A stretch of DNA of 21,635 bases from JBFGCM01 sp041581135 (GTDB lineage: Bacteria > Actinomycetota > Acidimicrobiia > Spongiisociales > UBA5794), in contig JBFGCM010000068.1 of the NCBI GenBank assembly GCA_041581135.1, positions 1 to 21,635 of the forward strand. Direction: 5' to 3'. Shown here piece after piece: positions 8,359 to 15,504 of the stretch. Both the position numbers and the translations under genes were made by a program. The notes under the pieces were generated by a model, which made no database searches, was not told the DNA's origin, and was given only the letters and a program-made list of their open reading frames with translations. Positions within the stretch are counted from its first letter, which is position 1, and each line of letters opens with the position of its first letter.

Positions 8359-8426
8359 GCCAGAATCCCACTCTCAGTGGTAGAGATAGTGCGTAGTGCA
8401 GTAAACGCAGCGGCCAGAAACCCACT
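8359..8426. repeat. Two direct copies of a GCCAGAA-N-CCCACT motif
   Basis: GCCAGAATCCCACT at 8359-8372 and GCCAGAAACCCACT at 8413-8426 match at 13 of 14 positions and are 54 bases apart. A related copy on the opposite strand, GGGTTCTGGCC, is at 8250-8260. These may be regulator binding sites; no known regulator is recognised. Confidence 0.45.
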
Positions 8427-8547
8427 AGCCAGCTCACCACACACACCTTAGAGTGGCGGCAGGGGTACAAACGGTAGACGCCGCGCCGATCGGCTAGGAT
8501 TTCGGTGGCGCGGTGGGCGCCTTCGAGGGAATCAGGGGGAATACAGA

Positions 8548-10455
8548 GTGGGCTTCGACGAAAGCTGGCAGATGCGGCTGGCTAGGTCGGTATCTCGGGT
8601 TCGTGCTGACATGGCGTTCGCGTTTGTCGACGCCGGGCTTATCGCGATGACCTACATGGCGGCGCTGGTGTTGCGCCTCGCCGATACGGCCTTGGTGAGT
8701 CCGGAGTTCTGGCGGAACTTCTGGCTCAGCCTTCCCGTGATCGTGCTGACGCACATCTTCTTCAATCTCGTGTTCGGCGCCTACGGCCACGTGTGGGAGC
8801 ACGCCAGCGTGGCCGAGGCGATGCGGCTCGTCACCGCCAACGTCGTGTCGGCGTTCGTGCTGCTCGTCGGCTCGCTCTCCTACGAAGCCGCCACCGGACG
8901 CACCGCCGTGCCGTTGATGGCCCTGGCCCTGGGCGCGGTCCTGACGCTCGGTGGCATGGGCGCTCTTCGCTTCCGCAGCCGCTTGTTCAGCTTCCGTCGC
9001 AGCGAGGGCTCCGAGCCGGTACGGACCCTCGTGATCGGGACCGGCCGCGCCGCAGCGAGCCTCGCCCGCTACGGCCACACGTTCAATCCGCCGCTCCACG
9101 TGGTCGCCTTCGTGCCGGAGGCCGAGCAGAAGTCACAGCGCCGGCTGGCCGAGGTACCCGTGCTGGGCAGCCTTGCTCACCTCGACGCCCTCATCGACCC
9201 CTACCGGGTGGATCAGGTGGTGATCGCAGCCGACCTCGACGAGGATCAGATGCGCAGCATCGTCGACGCCTGCCTGGAGGTCTCGGTCCGGCTGCGAATC
9301 GTGCCCGACATGTCGGACGCGCTGCAGGAGACCGGAGGGGTCCGCGACATCCGTGACCTGGAGATCTCCGACCTGCTGCCGCGGCCCGCCGTCTCGACGG
9401 ATCTCGGGAAGGTCGAGGATCTCCTACGCGACAAGAAGGTGCTCGTCACGGGCGCCGGAGGGTCCATCGGCAGCGAGATCGTCAGCCAGGTGCTCAGCTT
9501 CGGACCGACCGAAGTCATCGCGCTGGACAACGACGAGACGCACCTCTTCGACGCCGACATGCGCTGGGAGGACCCCGACGGGCTCATCAGCCTGGAGCTG
9601 TGCGACATCCGTGACCGCCAACGGGTGTTCCGTGTGTTTCAGGACCGTGCCCCGGACATCGTCTTCCACGCCGCCGCCCACAAGCACGTGCCGATTCTGG
9701 AAGCAGCACCGGAAGAGGCGGTCAAGACCAACGTGCTCGGCACCAGGAACGTCCTCGACGCCATCCGGCTCACCGACACGGAGCGGTTCGTGCTCATCTC
9801 CACCGACAAGGCCGTGGATCCCTCCAGTGTCATGGGGGCCACCAAGCGTATCGCCGAGATGATGACCCAGAGCGCCACGGGCAAGAGCGCCATGGTGTGC
9901 ACCGGCGTTCGCTTCGGGAACGTGCTGGGAAGTCGAGGCAGCGTGGTTCCCACCTTCATGCGCCAGATTCGCGAGGGCGGCCCGGTGACGGTCACCGACG
10001 CCGCCATGACGCGGTACTTCATGACGGTGCAGGAGGCCGTGGAGCTGGTGCTGCAGTCGGCGGCGCTGGCGGACGGCGGGGAGATCTTCGTGCTCGACAT
10101 GGGCGAGCCGGTCAAGATCATGGATCTCGCCCATCGCATGATCCGGCTCGCCGGCCTCATCCCCGGCAAGGACATCGACGTGAGCATCACCGGCACCCGC
10201 GAAGGCGAGAAGCTCAACGAGGTGCTGTCCCGGCGACCACTCCAGGCCAGCACCCACCCCAAGATCCGCATCGCCCGCCCCGACGGTCCACCGCCGGTGA
10301 CCCTCATGGACGCCATCAACACGCTCACCCGCGTGGCCGAAGCCGGCGACCAGACGGAGGTGGCCTCCCTCGTACACTCGCTGGCATGGCAGACTTGGGA
10401 GACGTCAGAGGTGGTTACCCTCCCTGTCGTCGATCAGCAATACGCCCTGGACTGA
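8548..10455 (+). CDS. Membrane-bound nucleotide-sugar 4,6-dehydratase (WbpM/PglF/CapD type)
   Basis: 635 residues, the usual length of the long membrane-anchored members. GTG 8548 follows AGGGGGA by 7 bases. About four N-terminal membrane helices (24-42, 58-78, 95-112, 121-140) are followed by a first Rossmann-like domain (158-255, LVIGTGRAAASL at 161-172; CoA_binding_3 type). The catalytic SDR domain (296-580) has TGAGGSIGSE (301-310), the HAAAHKHVP segment (374-382) and STDKAVDP (418-425). The active-site base is Met, not Tyr: VMGATK gives Met429 and Lys433, as in WbpM and PglF. These enzymes convert UDP-GlcNAc to UDP-4-keto-6-deoxy-HexNAc, the first step to rare amino sugars such as QuiNAc, FucNAc or bacillosamine. 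First gene of the rightward operon. Confidence 0.92.
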   Translation: MGFDESWQMRLARSVSRVRADMAFAFVDAGLIAMTYMAALVLRLADTALVSPEFWRNFWLSLPVIVLTHIFFNLVFGAYGHVWEHASVAEAMRLVTANVVSAFVLLVGSLSYEAATGRTAVPLMALALGAVLTLGGMGALRFRSRLFSFRRSEGSEPVRTLVIGTGRAAASLARYGHTFNPPLHVVAFVPEAEQKSQRRLAEVPVLGSLAHLDALIDPYRVDQVVIAADLDEDQMRSIVDACLEVSVRLRIVPDMSDALQETGGVRDIRDLEISDLLPRPAVSTDLGKVEDLLRDKKVLVTGAGGSIGSEIVSQVLSFGPTEVIALDNDETHLFDADMRWEDPDGLISLELCDIRDRQRVFRVFQDRAPDIVFHAAAHKHVPILEAAPEEAVKTNVLGTRNVLDAIRLTDTERFVLISTDKAVDPSSVMGATKRIAEMMTQSATGKSAMVCTGVRFGNVLGSRGSVVPTFMRQIREGGPVTVTDAAMTRYFMTVQEAVELVLQSAALADGGEIFVLDMGEPVKIMDLAHRMIRLAGLIPGKDIDVSITGTREGEKLNEVLSRRPLQASTHPKIRIARPDGPPPVTLMDAINTLTRVAEAGDQTEVASLVHSLAWQTWETSEVVTLPVVDQQYALD

Positions 10456-10462
10456 GAACCAC

Positions 10463-12229
10463 GTGAACCTCAATCGCATCGTCTGCATCATGCGCGCCCG
10501 GTGGTGGCTCATCGTCACCGTCGCAGTCCTCGCCGCCGTAGCCGGGTTCGTGGTGACCCACGTGCGCAACGACTCGATTCGCCGCACCTACATCGCCACG
10601 GCGCCGGTCGAGTTCCTCCAGCTCGAGAGCGAGAGCGACGAAGAGTTCCAGCGCCGCCTCGCCACGGCCGCCGTCGAGGCCGAGACGGTGCGGGTGTCGT
10701 TGGGTCTCGGCAGCAACGCGGAGCTGGACATCGAAGCCGACCCGCAGTCCGGCCGCCTGCTGTTCCGGGCCACGGACCGTACAGCAGAGCTGGCGGAGGA
10801 GTTCGCGATATCGCTCCGCGACGCCTACCTCGAGGACGAGCCGTCCAACACCGTCATCGAGACCATCCGGGCACGGATGGCCAGCCTGGCCCAGCGCATC
10901 GACGAGCTGGAGCAGCAGAAGGAAGCACAGGCGAACGGCAACCCGGAGATCGAACCCGATCCCGAGGTCGAGCGGCAACGCACGTTCCTCGTCATCCAGC
11001 AGACCGCACTCCGCAAGCGGTCCGAGGATCTCACCGTGCAACTGACGCTGTCTGAGTTCGACGACAACATCGACAGGGTCGAGGTCGAGGCCGAGCTCGC
11101 CGAGGTGGACGTGCGACTTGCCGAGGTCGAGGACGAGCTCGCGGCGCTGCCCGAACCACCCGCCATTCCGGAACCGACCATCACGGACACGCTCGACGGC
11201 ATCGTGCTGGACACCATCATCTCCAACCTGCAGAACGAATACGTCACGCTGTCGCTTCGCCTGCTCGAGGAGTCCGAACAGTCGGCGCTCAGCGATCAGG
11301 TCGTCGTCGTCAACCAGACCCCGCCGTTCCGGTCCCGCTTCGCCACGGCCGCCGCAGCCGGCGCCGGGGCGATGATGGCCGCCCTGTTGACGCTGCTGGT
11401 GTTGGATCAGCTCAGAGGCGCCGTGTGGACCCCGGACGACATCGAAGAGGTCGAGGTCCTCGGTTCCGTCCCGCGCCGTCCCCGCCGCTCGGACCCGGAT
11501 GCTCCGTGGTACGTCACCACGCCCTCCAACCGGCGACGAAGAAACCTCCAAGCGGTGAGAGCCGGGCTGGACCGCGCCATGGCTGCCGGGCCCACCACGC
11601 TGCTGCTCACGGGCATTCGAACGAAGCCCAACGACGTACATGAGCTCGCTGCCGACCTGGCCGCGTCCATCGGAGTCGCCGGGCGCCAGGTGCTGCTGGT
11701 GGACGCCGACTTCGACAACCCCAGCGACCTGCCCGAGTACCGCGAGGGAACGGTGCAGCTGTCGACCATCCTGGCCGGCAGCAACGGACAAGTGGGCTCC
11801 GGCGAGGACATCCATCGGTACCTGGCCACGCTGCCCATCGTCTCGGATCGGGTTCGGGCGCTGTCGACGGGATCCGGCCTCGCAGATCCCGCCGATGTCA
11901 TGGCAGGCCACCAGTTCAACACGATGATGGAGCAAGCCAAGCAGTTCGTCGATGTGGTGGTGGTCGCCGCGCCGCCGATGCATCACCCGGTGACAGACGT
12001 GCTGACCCAGCGCCTCGACCACGTGATCGTGGCGGTGCGTGAAGGCCGTTCGACCCTCTCGCTCCTCGAGGATGCCGAGCGGGAGCTCCAGAGTCGCCGA
12101 ACGACGTTCCTCGGGGTCATCGTCATCGCCCGAAGCCGCGCCCGGCTCCGGAAGCGAACCGAGACCTCGCCACCGCCTGCGGCGGGATCCGACGAGCCGG
12201 ACCTCACCACGACGACCGCCGAGGTCTGA
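10463..12229 (+). CDS. Wzz-like chain-length protein fused to a degenerate tyrosine-kinase (BY-kinase) domain
   Basis: 588 residues. A membrane helix at 12-32, a periplasmic coiled-coil region (about 130-275, rich in Glu/Arg/Leu) and a second helix at about 294-315 give the Wzz/polysaccharide co-polymerase layout. A cytoplasmic domain (about 325-565) aligns with BY-kinases: LLVDADFDNPSDL (411-423) is the Walker A' motif. However, the Walker A region reads TGIRTKPNDVHEL (383-395) instead of a GKST/GKT-type P-loop, the Walker B region VVVVAAPPM (498-506) lacks its Asp, and the C-terminus (Arg-rich, then Pro/Thr-rich) has no tyrosine cluster. It therefore probably regulates chain length or export without kinase activity. 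GTG 10463 has only a weak GAGAA site 7 bases after the dehydratase stop; ATG 10490 is an alternative. Confidence 0.82.
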   Translation: MNLNRIVCIMRARWWLIVTVAVLAAVAGFVVTHVRNDSIRRTYIATAPVEFLQLESESDEEFQRRLATAAVEAETVRVSLGLGSNAELDIEADPQSGRLLFRATDRTAELAEEFAISLRDAYLEDEPSNTVIETIRARMASLAQRIDELEQQKEAQANGNPEIEPDPEVERQRTFLVIQQTALRKRSEDLTVQLTLSEFDDNIDRVEVEAELAEVDVRLAEVEDELAALPEPPAIPEPTITDTLDGIVLDTIISNLQNEYVTLSLRLLEESEQSALSDQVVVVNQTPPFRSRFATAAAAGAGAMMAALLTLLVLDQLRGAVWTPDDIEEVEVLGSVPRRPRRSDPDAPWYVTTPSNRRRRNLQAVRAGLDRAMAAGPTTLLLTGIRTKPNDVHELAADLAASIGVAGRQVLLVDADFDNPSDLPEYREGTVQLSTILAGSNGQVGSGEDIHRYLATLPIVSDRVRALSTGSGLADPADVMAGHQFNTMMEQAKQFVDVVVVAAPPMHHPVTDVLTQRLDHVIVAVREGRSTLSLLEDAERELQSRRTTFLGVIVIARSRARLRKRTETSPPPAAGSDEPDLTTTTAEV

Positions 12230-13026
12230 TGATGTGGACGGCGAAGCGGCTGGTCCGCCGCGCCGCCAAGGTTGCGTTCGCCGCAGCTGATCCCTTCGCA
12301 GGCCGCATGGCGGGGCCGCGCATCCTCACCTACCACCAAGTGGGTTCGTCACTCGGTCGCGAGATGGAGGTGAGCATCGAGACGTTTCGCCGCCAGATCG
12401 ACTGGCTCGCCGACCATCGGCGGGTGGTGAACCTGGAAACGGCGATCCGCCGCCGTGCCCAGCCCGACGCCGCAGAGCTGGTGGTGCTCACCTTCGACGA
12501 CGGCTACGACGACATGTACCGGAACGCGTACCCCCTCATGCGGGAACGTAGGCTCCCGTTCACGGTGTATCTCACCACCCATCCCACCGAGACCGGCGAG
12601 CCGCTTGCGCCCGGCGCCACCGCCGTGTCGTGGGATCAGCTCCGCGAGATGCGCGATTCAGGCCTGATGACGCTCGGCGCGCACACCCACACCCACCCCG
12701 ACCTCCGCCAGGTCGACGCGGTGACCGTGGAAGCGGAATTGGAACGCTGCGACGAGCTGATCGCGGAACGCACCGGGGTCGTCCCCCAGCACTTCACCTA
12801 CCCGTGGGGCTACTGGTCAAAGACCGCCGATGGGCCGGTGCGGCGCCGCTACGGAACCGCGACCGTGGGCGGCGGTCCCTCGGCGGCCGGAGACGATTTG
12901 CATGTTCTCAATCGAGTTGCGGTACAGTGGTCGGACGGAGTCGCACTTTTCAAACTGAAGATGAGGGGAGGCCTCCTCTTGGAAGACAAAGTGAGACGCC
13001 GTGTTCGGGGTTACCACGGGCCATGA
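12229..13026 (+). CDS. Polysaccharide deacetylase (CE4, NodB homology)
   Basis: 265 residues. ATG 12229 overlaps the previous stop by one base (TGATGATG), with a second ATG at 12232. The domain spans about 32-205: ILTYHQVG (32-39), motif 1 TFDDGYDD (88-95, catalytic base Asp90 and metal Asp91), motif 2 HTHTH (152-156, metal ligands His152 and His156) and YPWGYW (191-196). The metal-dependent family removes N- or O-acetyl groups from polysaccharides. No clear signal peptide is seen; the basic N-terminus with a short Ala-rich stretch (8-20) is at most a weak membrane signal. It may deacetylate HexNAc units in the lipid-linked or polymerised glycan. Last gene of the rightward operon. Confidence 0.88.
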   Translation: MMWTAKRLVRRAAKVAFAAADPFAGRMAGPRILTYHQVGSSLGREMEVSIETFRRQIDWLADHRRVVNLETAIRRRAQPDAAELVVLTFDDGYDDMYRNAYPLMRERRLPFTVYLTTHPTETGEPLAPGATAVSWDQLREMRDSGLMTLGAHTHTHPDLRQVDAVTVEAELERCDELIAERTGVVPQHFTYPWGYWSKTADGPVRRRYGTATVGGGPSAAGDDLHVLNRVAVQWSDGVALFKLKMRGGLLLEDKVRRRVRGYHGP

Positions 13027-13171
13027 ACGACCAGCGACCTGTGCCGCTGCGTGCGGCCGACCCCCACACGACAGCCACATTGAGTGTCCGGACTAGCTAC
13101 TTTGCGTTAAAGTTTCTGGTCCTCGCGGCCGATACTCCTCAGGCCAAGGTAGACGCGTAGGAGTAATCACG
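13027..13171 (+). promoter_or_regulatory. Probable promoter and leader of the G8/beta-helix gene
   Basis: This 145-base gap contains a locally AT-richer stretch at about 13078-13115 (TTGAGT at 13080-13085, TTTGCGTTAAAGTTTC at 13101-13116), unlike its surroundings, which would suit a promoter; no clean -35/-10 pair was found. AGTTTCTGGTCC at 13111-13122 resembles the TTCTGGC motifs in the control region at 8250-8426. AGGAG at 13159-13163 is a good ribosome site 8 bases before the TTG start at 13172. Confidence 0.4.
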
Positions 13172-14383
13172 TTGAATCGACGATCCTTTCTTAAGCGCGC
13201 CGCAGTGGCCGGCGCATCGGCCCCCATCGTCGCCGCGACCGCGAGCGGTTCCGCGTTCGCCCAGTCCGCCAAGAACTGGGACGACCCAACCGCATGGCCA
13301 GACGGCAACGTCCCGACCGCGAACACCGTTGCCCAGGTCACGACCTCGATCAGTCTGAACCACGACGTCACCGTCGCCGGCATCGACATCGCCGAAGGCG
13401 GCGAGCTCATCCTCGACTCGGCCTCCAATGTGCTCATCGAGTCGTCCGGCAACGTCGTCGTGTACGGCATCCTCTCCATGCGCCCGCAATCCAGCGTCAC
13501 CCATACGCTCCGGTTCATCAACGTCGACGAGGGACGGTTCGTCGGCGGCGGCATGGACGTCCTCGCCAGCGACGTCGGGCTCTGGATCCGCCACATGGGC
13601 TTGCTCGACGCGGTCGGCACTCCGAAGGTGGCGTGGAATCGCACCGGCGACGACTCCACATGGTCTGCCAGCGACGAGCTCATCGTGACGCCCGTCGCCA
13701 AGGGCGACTACACGGGCTTCAAGGCTTTCACCAAGGGAAGCGCCGTTCCCACTGTCGACAACCGGTTCACGGCCGAGGTGCTCAACCTCACCCGCAACGT
13801 CAAGATCGAGGGCACCCCCGGCGGCCGCTCCCACGTCAACTTCCACGTCGAACGGCCCCAGACGGTCCAGTACGTCGAGCTCACGCACATGGGACCCCGC
13901 AAGCCGGGCGTGGACGCCGAACCGGGCGGACACGTCGGGCGCTACCCCTTCCATTTCCACCATGGCGGGGATGCCACCCGCGGCAGCCTCGTCGAGGGTG
14001 TCGTGGTGCACCAGAGTGGCAATCGGGCCTTCGTGCCGCATGCCTCCCATGGCATCACCTTCCGCAACTGCATCGCCTACGACGTGGAGCTCACCGCCTA
14101 CTGGTGGGACCTTCCGCCCGAGTCCCTCAACTACTCGAACAACACCAACGACGGTGTGTGGGAGGGCTGTGTCTCCGCCTACATCAAGGGCTACGGCGTC
14201 TTCGGCTTCATGCTCGGCGCCGGCGAGAACAACGTCTGTCGCGATTCCGTGGCCGTCGGCGTCCAGGGCGGCTCAGGCGCCGCCGGATTCCGCTGGCCCG
14301 ACAAGGGCAACAAGATGCAAGGCGTGTGGGACTTCCACGACAACCTCGCCCACAACTGCAAGCAGAACGGCATGTCGGTGTGA
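13172..14383 (+). CDS. Tat-exported G8-domain/beta-helix protein, N-terminal part ending at an in-frame TGA
   Basis: 403 residues from TTG 13172 (AGGAG 8 bases upstream). A twin-arginine signal NRRSFLKR (2-9), a hydrophobic stretch and a likely SAFA|Q cleavage at 30 show export by Tat. Residues about 33-150 look like a G8 domain (WDDPTAWPDGNVP at 36-48, then DVTVAGIDIAEGGELIL). Residues about 200-403 are a right-handed parallel beta-helix. GRYPFHFHHGGD (256-267) and the following VVVHQSGNRAFVPHAS closely resemble the corresponding segment of animal CEMIP/KIAA1199 and TMEM2 hyaluronan-degrading proteins. The frame then meets TGA at 14381-14383 and runs on, open and protein-like, to 15433. It may bind or cleave the cluster's polysaccharide; enzymatic activity is inference. 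If translation stops here, the helix is cut before its last coils and the product lacks its C-terminal anchor. Confidence 0.8.
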   Translation: MNRRSFLKRAAVAGASAPIVAATASGSAFAQSAKNWDDPTAWPDGNVPTANTVAQVTTSISLNHDVTVAGIDIAEGGELILDSASNVLIESSGNVVVYGILSMRPQSSVTHTLRFINVDEGRFVGGGMDVLASDVGLWIRHMGLLDAVGTPKVAWNRTGDDSTWSASDELIVTPVAKGDYTGFKAFTKGSAVPTVDNRFTAEVLNLTRNVKIEGTPGGRSHVNFHVERPQTVQYVELTHMGPRKPGVDAEPGGHVGRYPFHFHHGGDATRGSLVEGVVVHQSGNRAFVPHASHGITFRNCIAYDVELTAYWWDLPPESLNYSNNTNDGVWEGCVSAYIKGYGVFGFMLGAGENNVCRDSVAVGVQGGSGAAGFRWPDKGNKMQGVWDFHDNLAHNCKQNGMSV

Positions 14384-14416
14384 CAAAACACCAAAGCGCC
14401 GCACGTGGTGGTGCGG
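14381..14416 (+). other. In-frame TGA codon followed by a hairpin
   Basis: TGA at 14381-14383 is codon 404 of the frame that starts at 13172. It is followed by CAA, and 15 bases later by a perfect 6-bp hairpin, CCGCAC (14399-14404), loop GTGGTG, GTGCGG (14411-14416). One base change (TGG to TGA, Trp to stop) explains it most simply, and MSV-Trp-QNT would be a plausible beta-helix turn. Stop readthrough or selenocysteine recoding is possible but unproven. TGA is the ordinary stop of many genes here, so a changed genetic code is excluded. Confidence 0.6.
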
Positions 14417-15433
14417 ACCACCGTGTACGGCTGCGGTGCCGCCGGTACCGACCACGGCGCCTACGTGAACGGCTACCAGTACATCGACTGCCTGGTCTAC
14501 GACTGCGAGCACGCCATCATCACCCGCGCCTCGGGGGGCGAGGACCATCCGCTGATGTTCGTCGGCATCGAGGCCGAGAACATCCGGAGCGCCCACGTGG
14601 CGACCAAGTTCCACCAGCTCCCCGGCATCGGCTCGCAGTACATCGGTGGCAACCTGACGTCCATCGAGATCGACAACGATCCGGGCAAGAACCCGGATGC
14701 CAACGCCGGGTTGTACGACTTCGTCGAGACCGGCTTGACCCCGAGCGGCGTGACGATCCTGTCGGCGGCGAAGGGCACCGTGGTGCGCATCCAGCACACC
14801 AACGGCACTGCAGAGCAGGTCGACGAGCACGGCTTCGTCACCGCCATCGCCACGTTCTACGGCGACGGCGCCGGCGGTGGTGGCGACTCGATCCCACCGA
14901 CCACCGAGCCGCCCGCCCCGACGACCACCACCACGAAGCCACAGGGAACCACGACGACCACGCCGACAGTGCCGGCTCCCACCACGACGTTGCCGGGCGG
15001 CCCCAACGTGCCGCCGACGACGAGGCCGCCCCGGGGTGGCGGCCGGCGTAAGGTCCGCGGCGGCGGTTCCGAGTCACGGGCGACCTTGCTGTCCGAGACC
15101 CTGCAATCGGGTCAGCTCGGCCTTCCGCCACACGTGTCGAACGCCTCCATGGAGATCCTGCGGGCATCACGGGCCGCCGGTGGCCTGGGAGCACTCGATG
15201 CGCCGGTGGCGCTTCCGATAGGGCCGATCGCTCCGTCACCCGTCGGTGGCAGCCCGTTCTCGGCGCTCGCCAAGCCGGTGCCCCTACTGGTCGTCGCCGG
15301 AGCGGCTGCAGCCACCGTGGCCGTGATCAAGCGTCGGATGGATCCCTCGGTCGCCTCCATCGGCAGCGATACCACTCGCACGCTGATGGACACCGTGCCG
15401 AAATCGCTCGAGGACTACCACGACAGGGTCTGA
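14384..15433 (+). pseudogene. C-terminal part of the G8/beta-helix protein, downstream of the in-frame TGA
   Basis: This continues the frame of the gene starting at 13172 with no shift; only the TGA separates them. It carries the last beta-helix coils (GYQYIDCLVYDCEHAIITRA at codons 434-453, with the typical repeating turns), then a Thr/Pro-rich linker (about codons 570-620), a Gly/Arg-rich patch, and a C-terminal membrane helix (about codons 702-719, PVPLLVVAG onward) followed by KRRMD and a 40-residue tail. This is the layout of a protein displayed outside and anchored by its C-terminus. The first in-frame start is GTG 14405, which has no ribosome site and lies inside the hairpin, so independent translation is unlikely. 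Either the gene is recently inactivated, the TGA is read through, or the base is a sequencing error. The intact 350-codon frame argues against old decay. Confidence 0.65.
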
Positions 15434-15452
15434 CCGAACCGTCACCCTGACC

Positions 15453-15484
15453 GAGAGGGGCCGCCCCGCGGGGCGGCCCCTCTC
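15453..15484. terminator. Strong bidirectional terminator-like palindrome
   Basis: A perfect 32-base GC-rich palindrome (16 complementary pairs, realistically a 14-bp stem with a 4-base loop) lies 20 bases after the stop at 15433 and 21 bases before the convergent stop at 15505. No T-tract follows on either strand. Its placement between convergent genes fits a shared terminator. Confidence 0.75.
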
Positions 15485-15504
15485 CGCGTCTCGACCGGCG
15501 ACCC

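Larger units (their letters stand above)
8190..8547. promoter_or_regulatory. 358-base divergent control region
   Basis: No credible gene lies here; a 64-codon open frame on the minus strand (8470-8276) has no ribosome site and is Trp/Arg-rich in a shadow-like way. The region holds both start signals: AGGGGGAG at 8203-8196 for the leftward operon and AGGGGGA at 8534-8540 for the rightward one. TAGGAT at 8495-8500 is a possible -10 box about 48 bases before the GTG at 8548, with no clear -35. A 7-bp hairpin (8318-8339), a 5-bp hairpin (8368-8380) and repeats of a TTCTGGC motif (8250-8260, 8359-8372, 8413-8426) suggest regulator binding or RNA structure. Confidence 0.5.

Noticed and set aside
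8276..8470. 64-codon minus-strand frame in the divergent control region
   Set aside because: No ribosome site, odd composition, and it overlaps hairpins and repeats better explained as regulatory DNA.
10415..12022. 535-codon open frame on the minus strand
   Set aside because: Antisense to the Wzz-like gene; composition typical of a GC-rich shadow.
14381..14383. TGA read as Trp through a changed genetic code
   Set aside because: TGA is the normal stop of most genes in this window, including closely packed ones whose next gene starts at that stop.
14877..15030. Low-complexity Thr/Pro-coding DNA as a possible repeat array
   Set aside because: The ACC/ACG runs simply encode a Thr/Pro-rich linker; spacing is irregular and no repeat unit is conserved.
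13294..15051. 585-codon plus-strand frame that spans the in-frame TGA, suggesting a frameshift explanation
   Set aside because: It is very Arg-rich and lacks motifs. The true frame is identical before and after the TGA, so no frameshift is needed.
14405..15433. Independent downstream gene starting at GTG 14405
   Set aside because: No ribosome binding site, the start falls in a hairpin, and the sequence begins in the middle of a beta-helix coil continuing the upstream frame.
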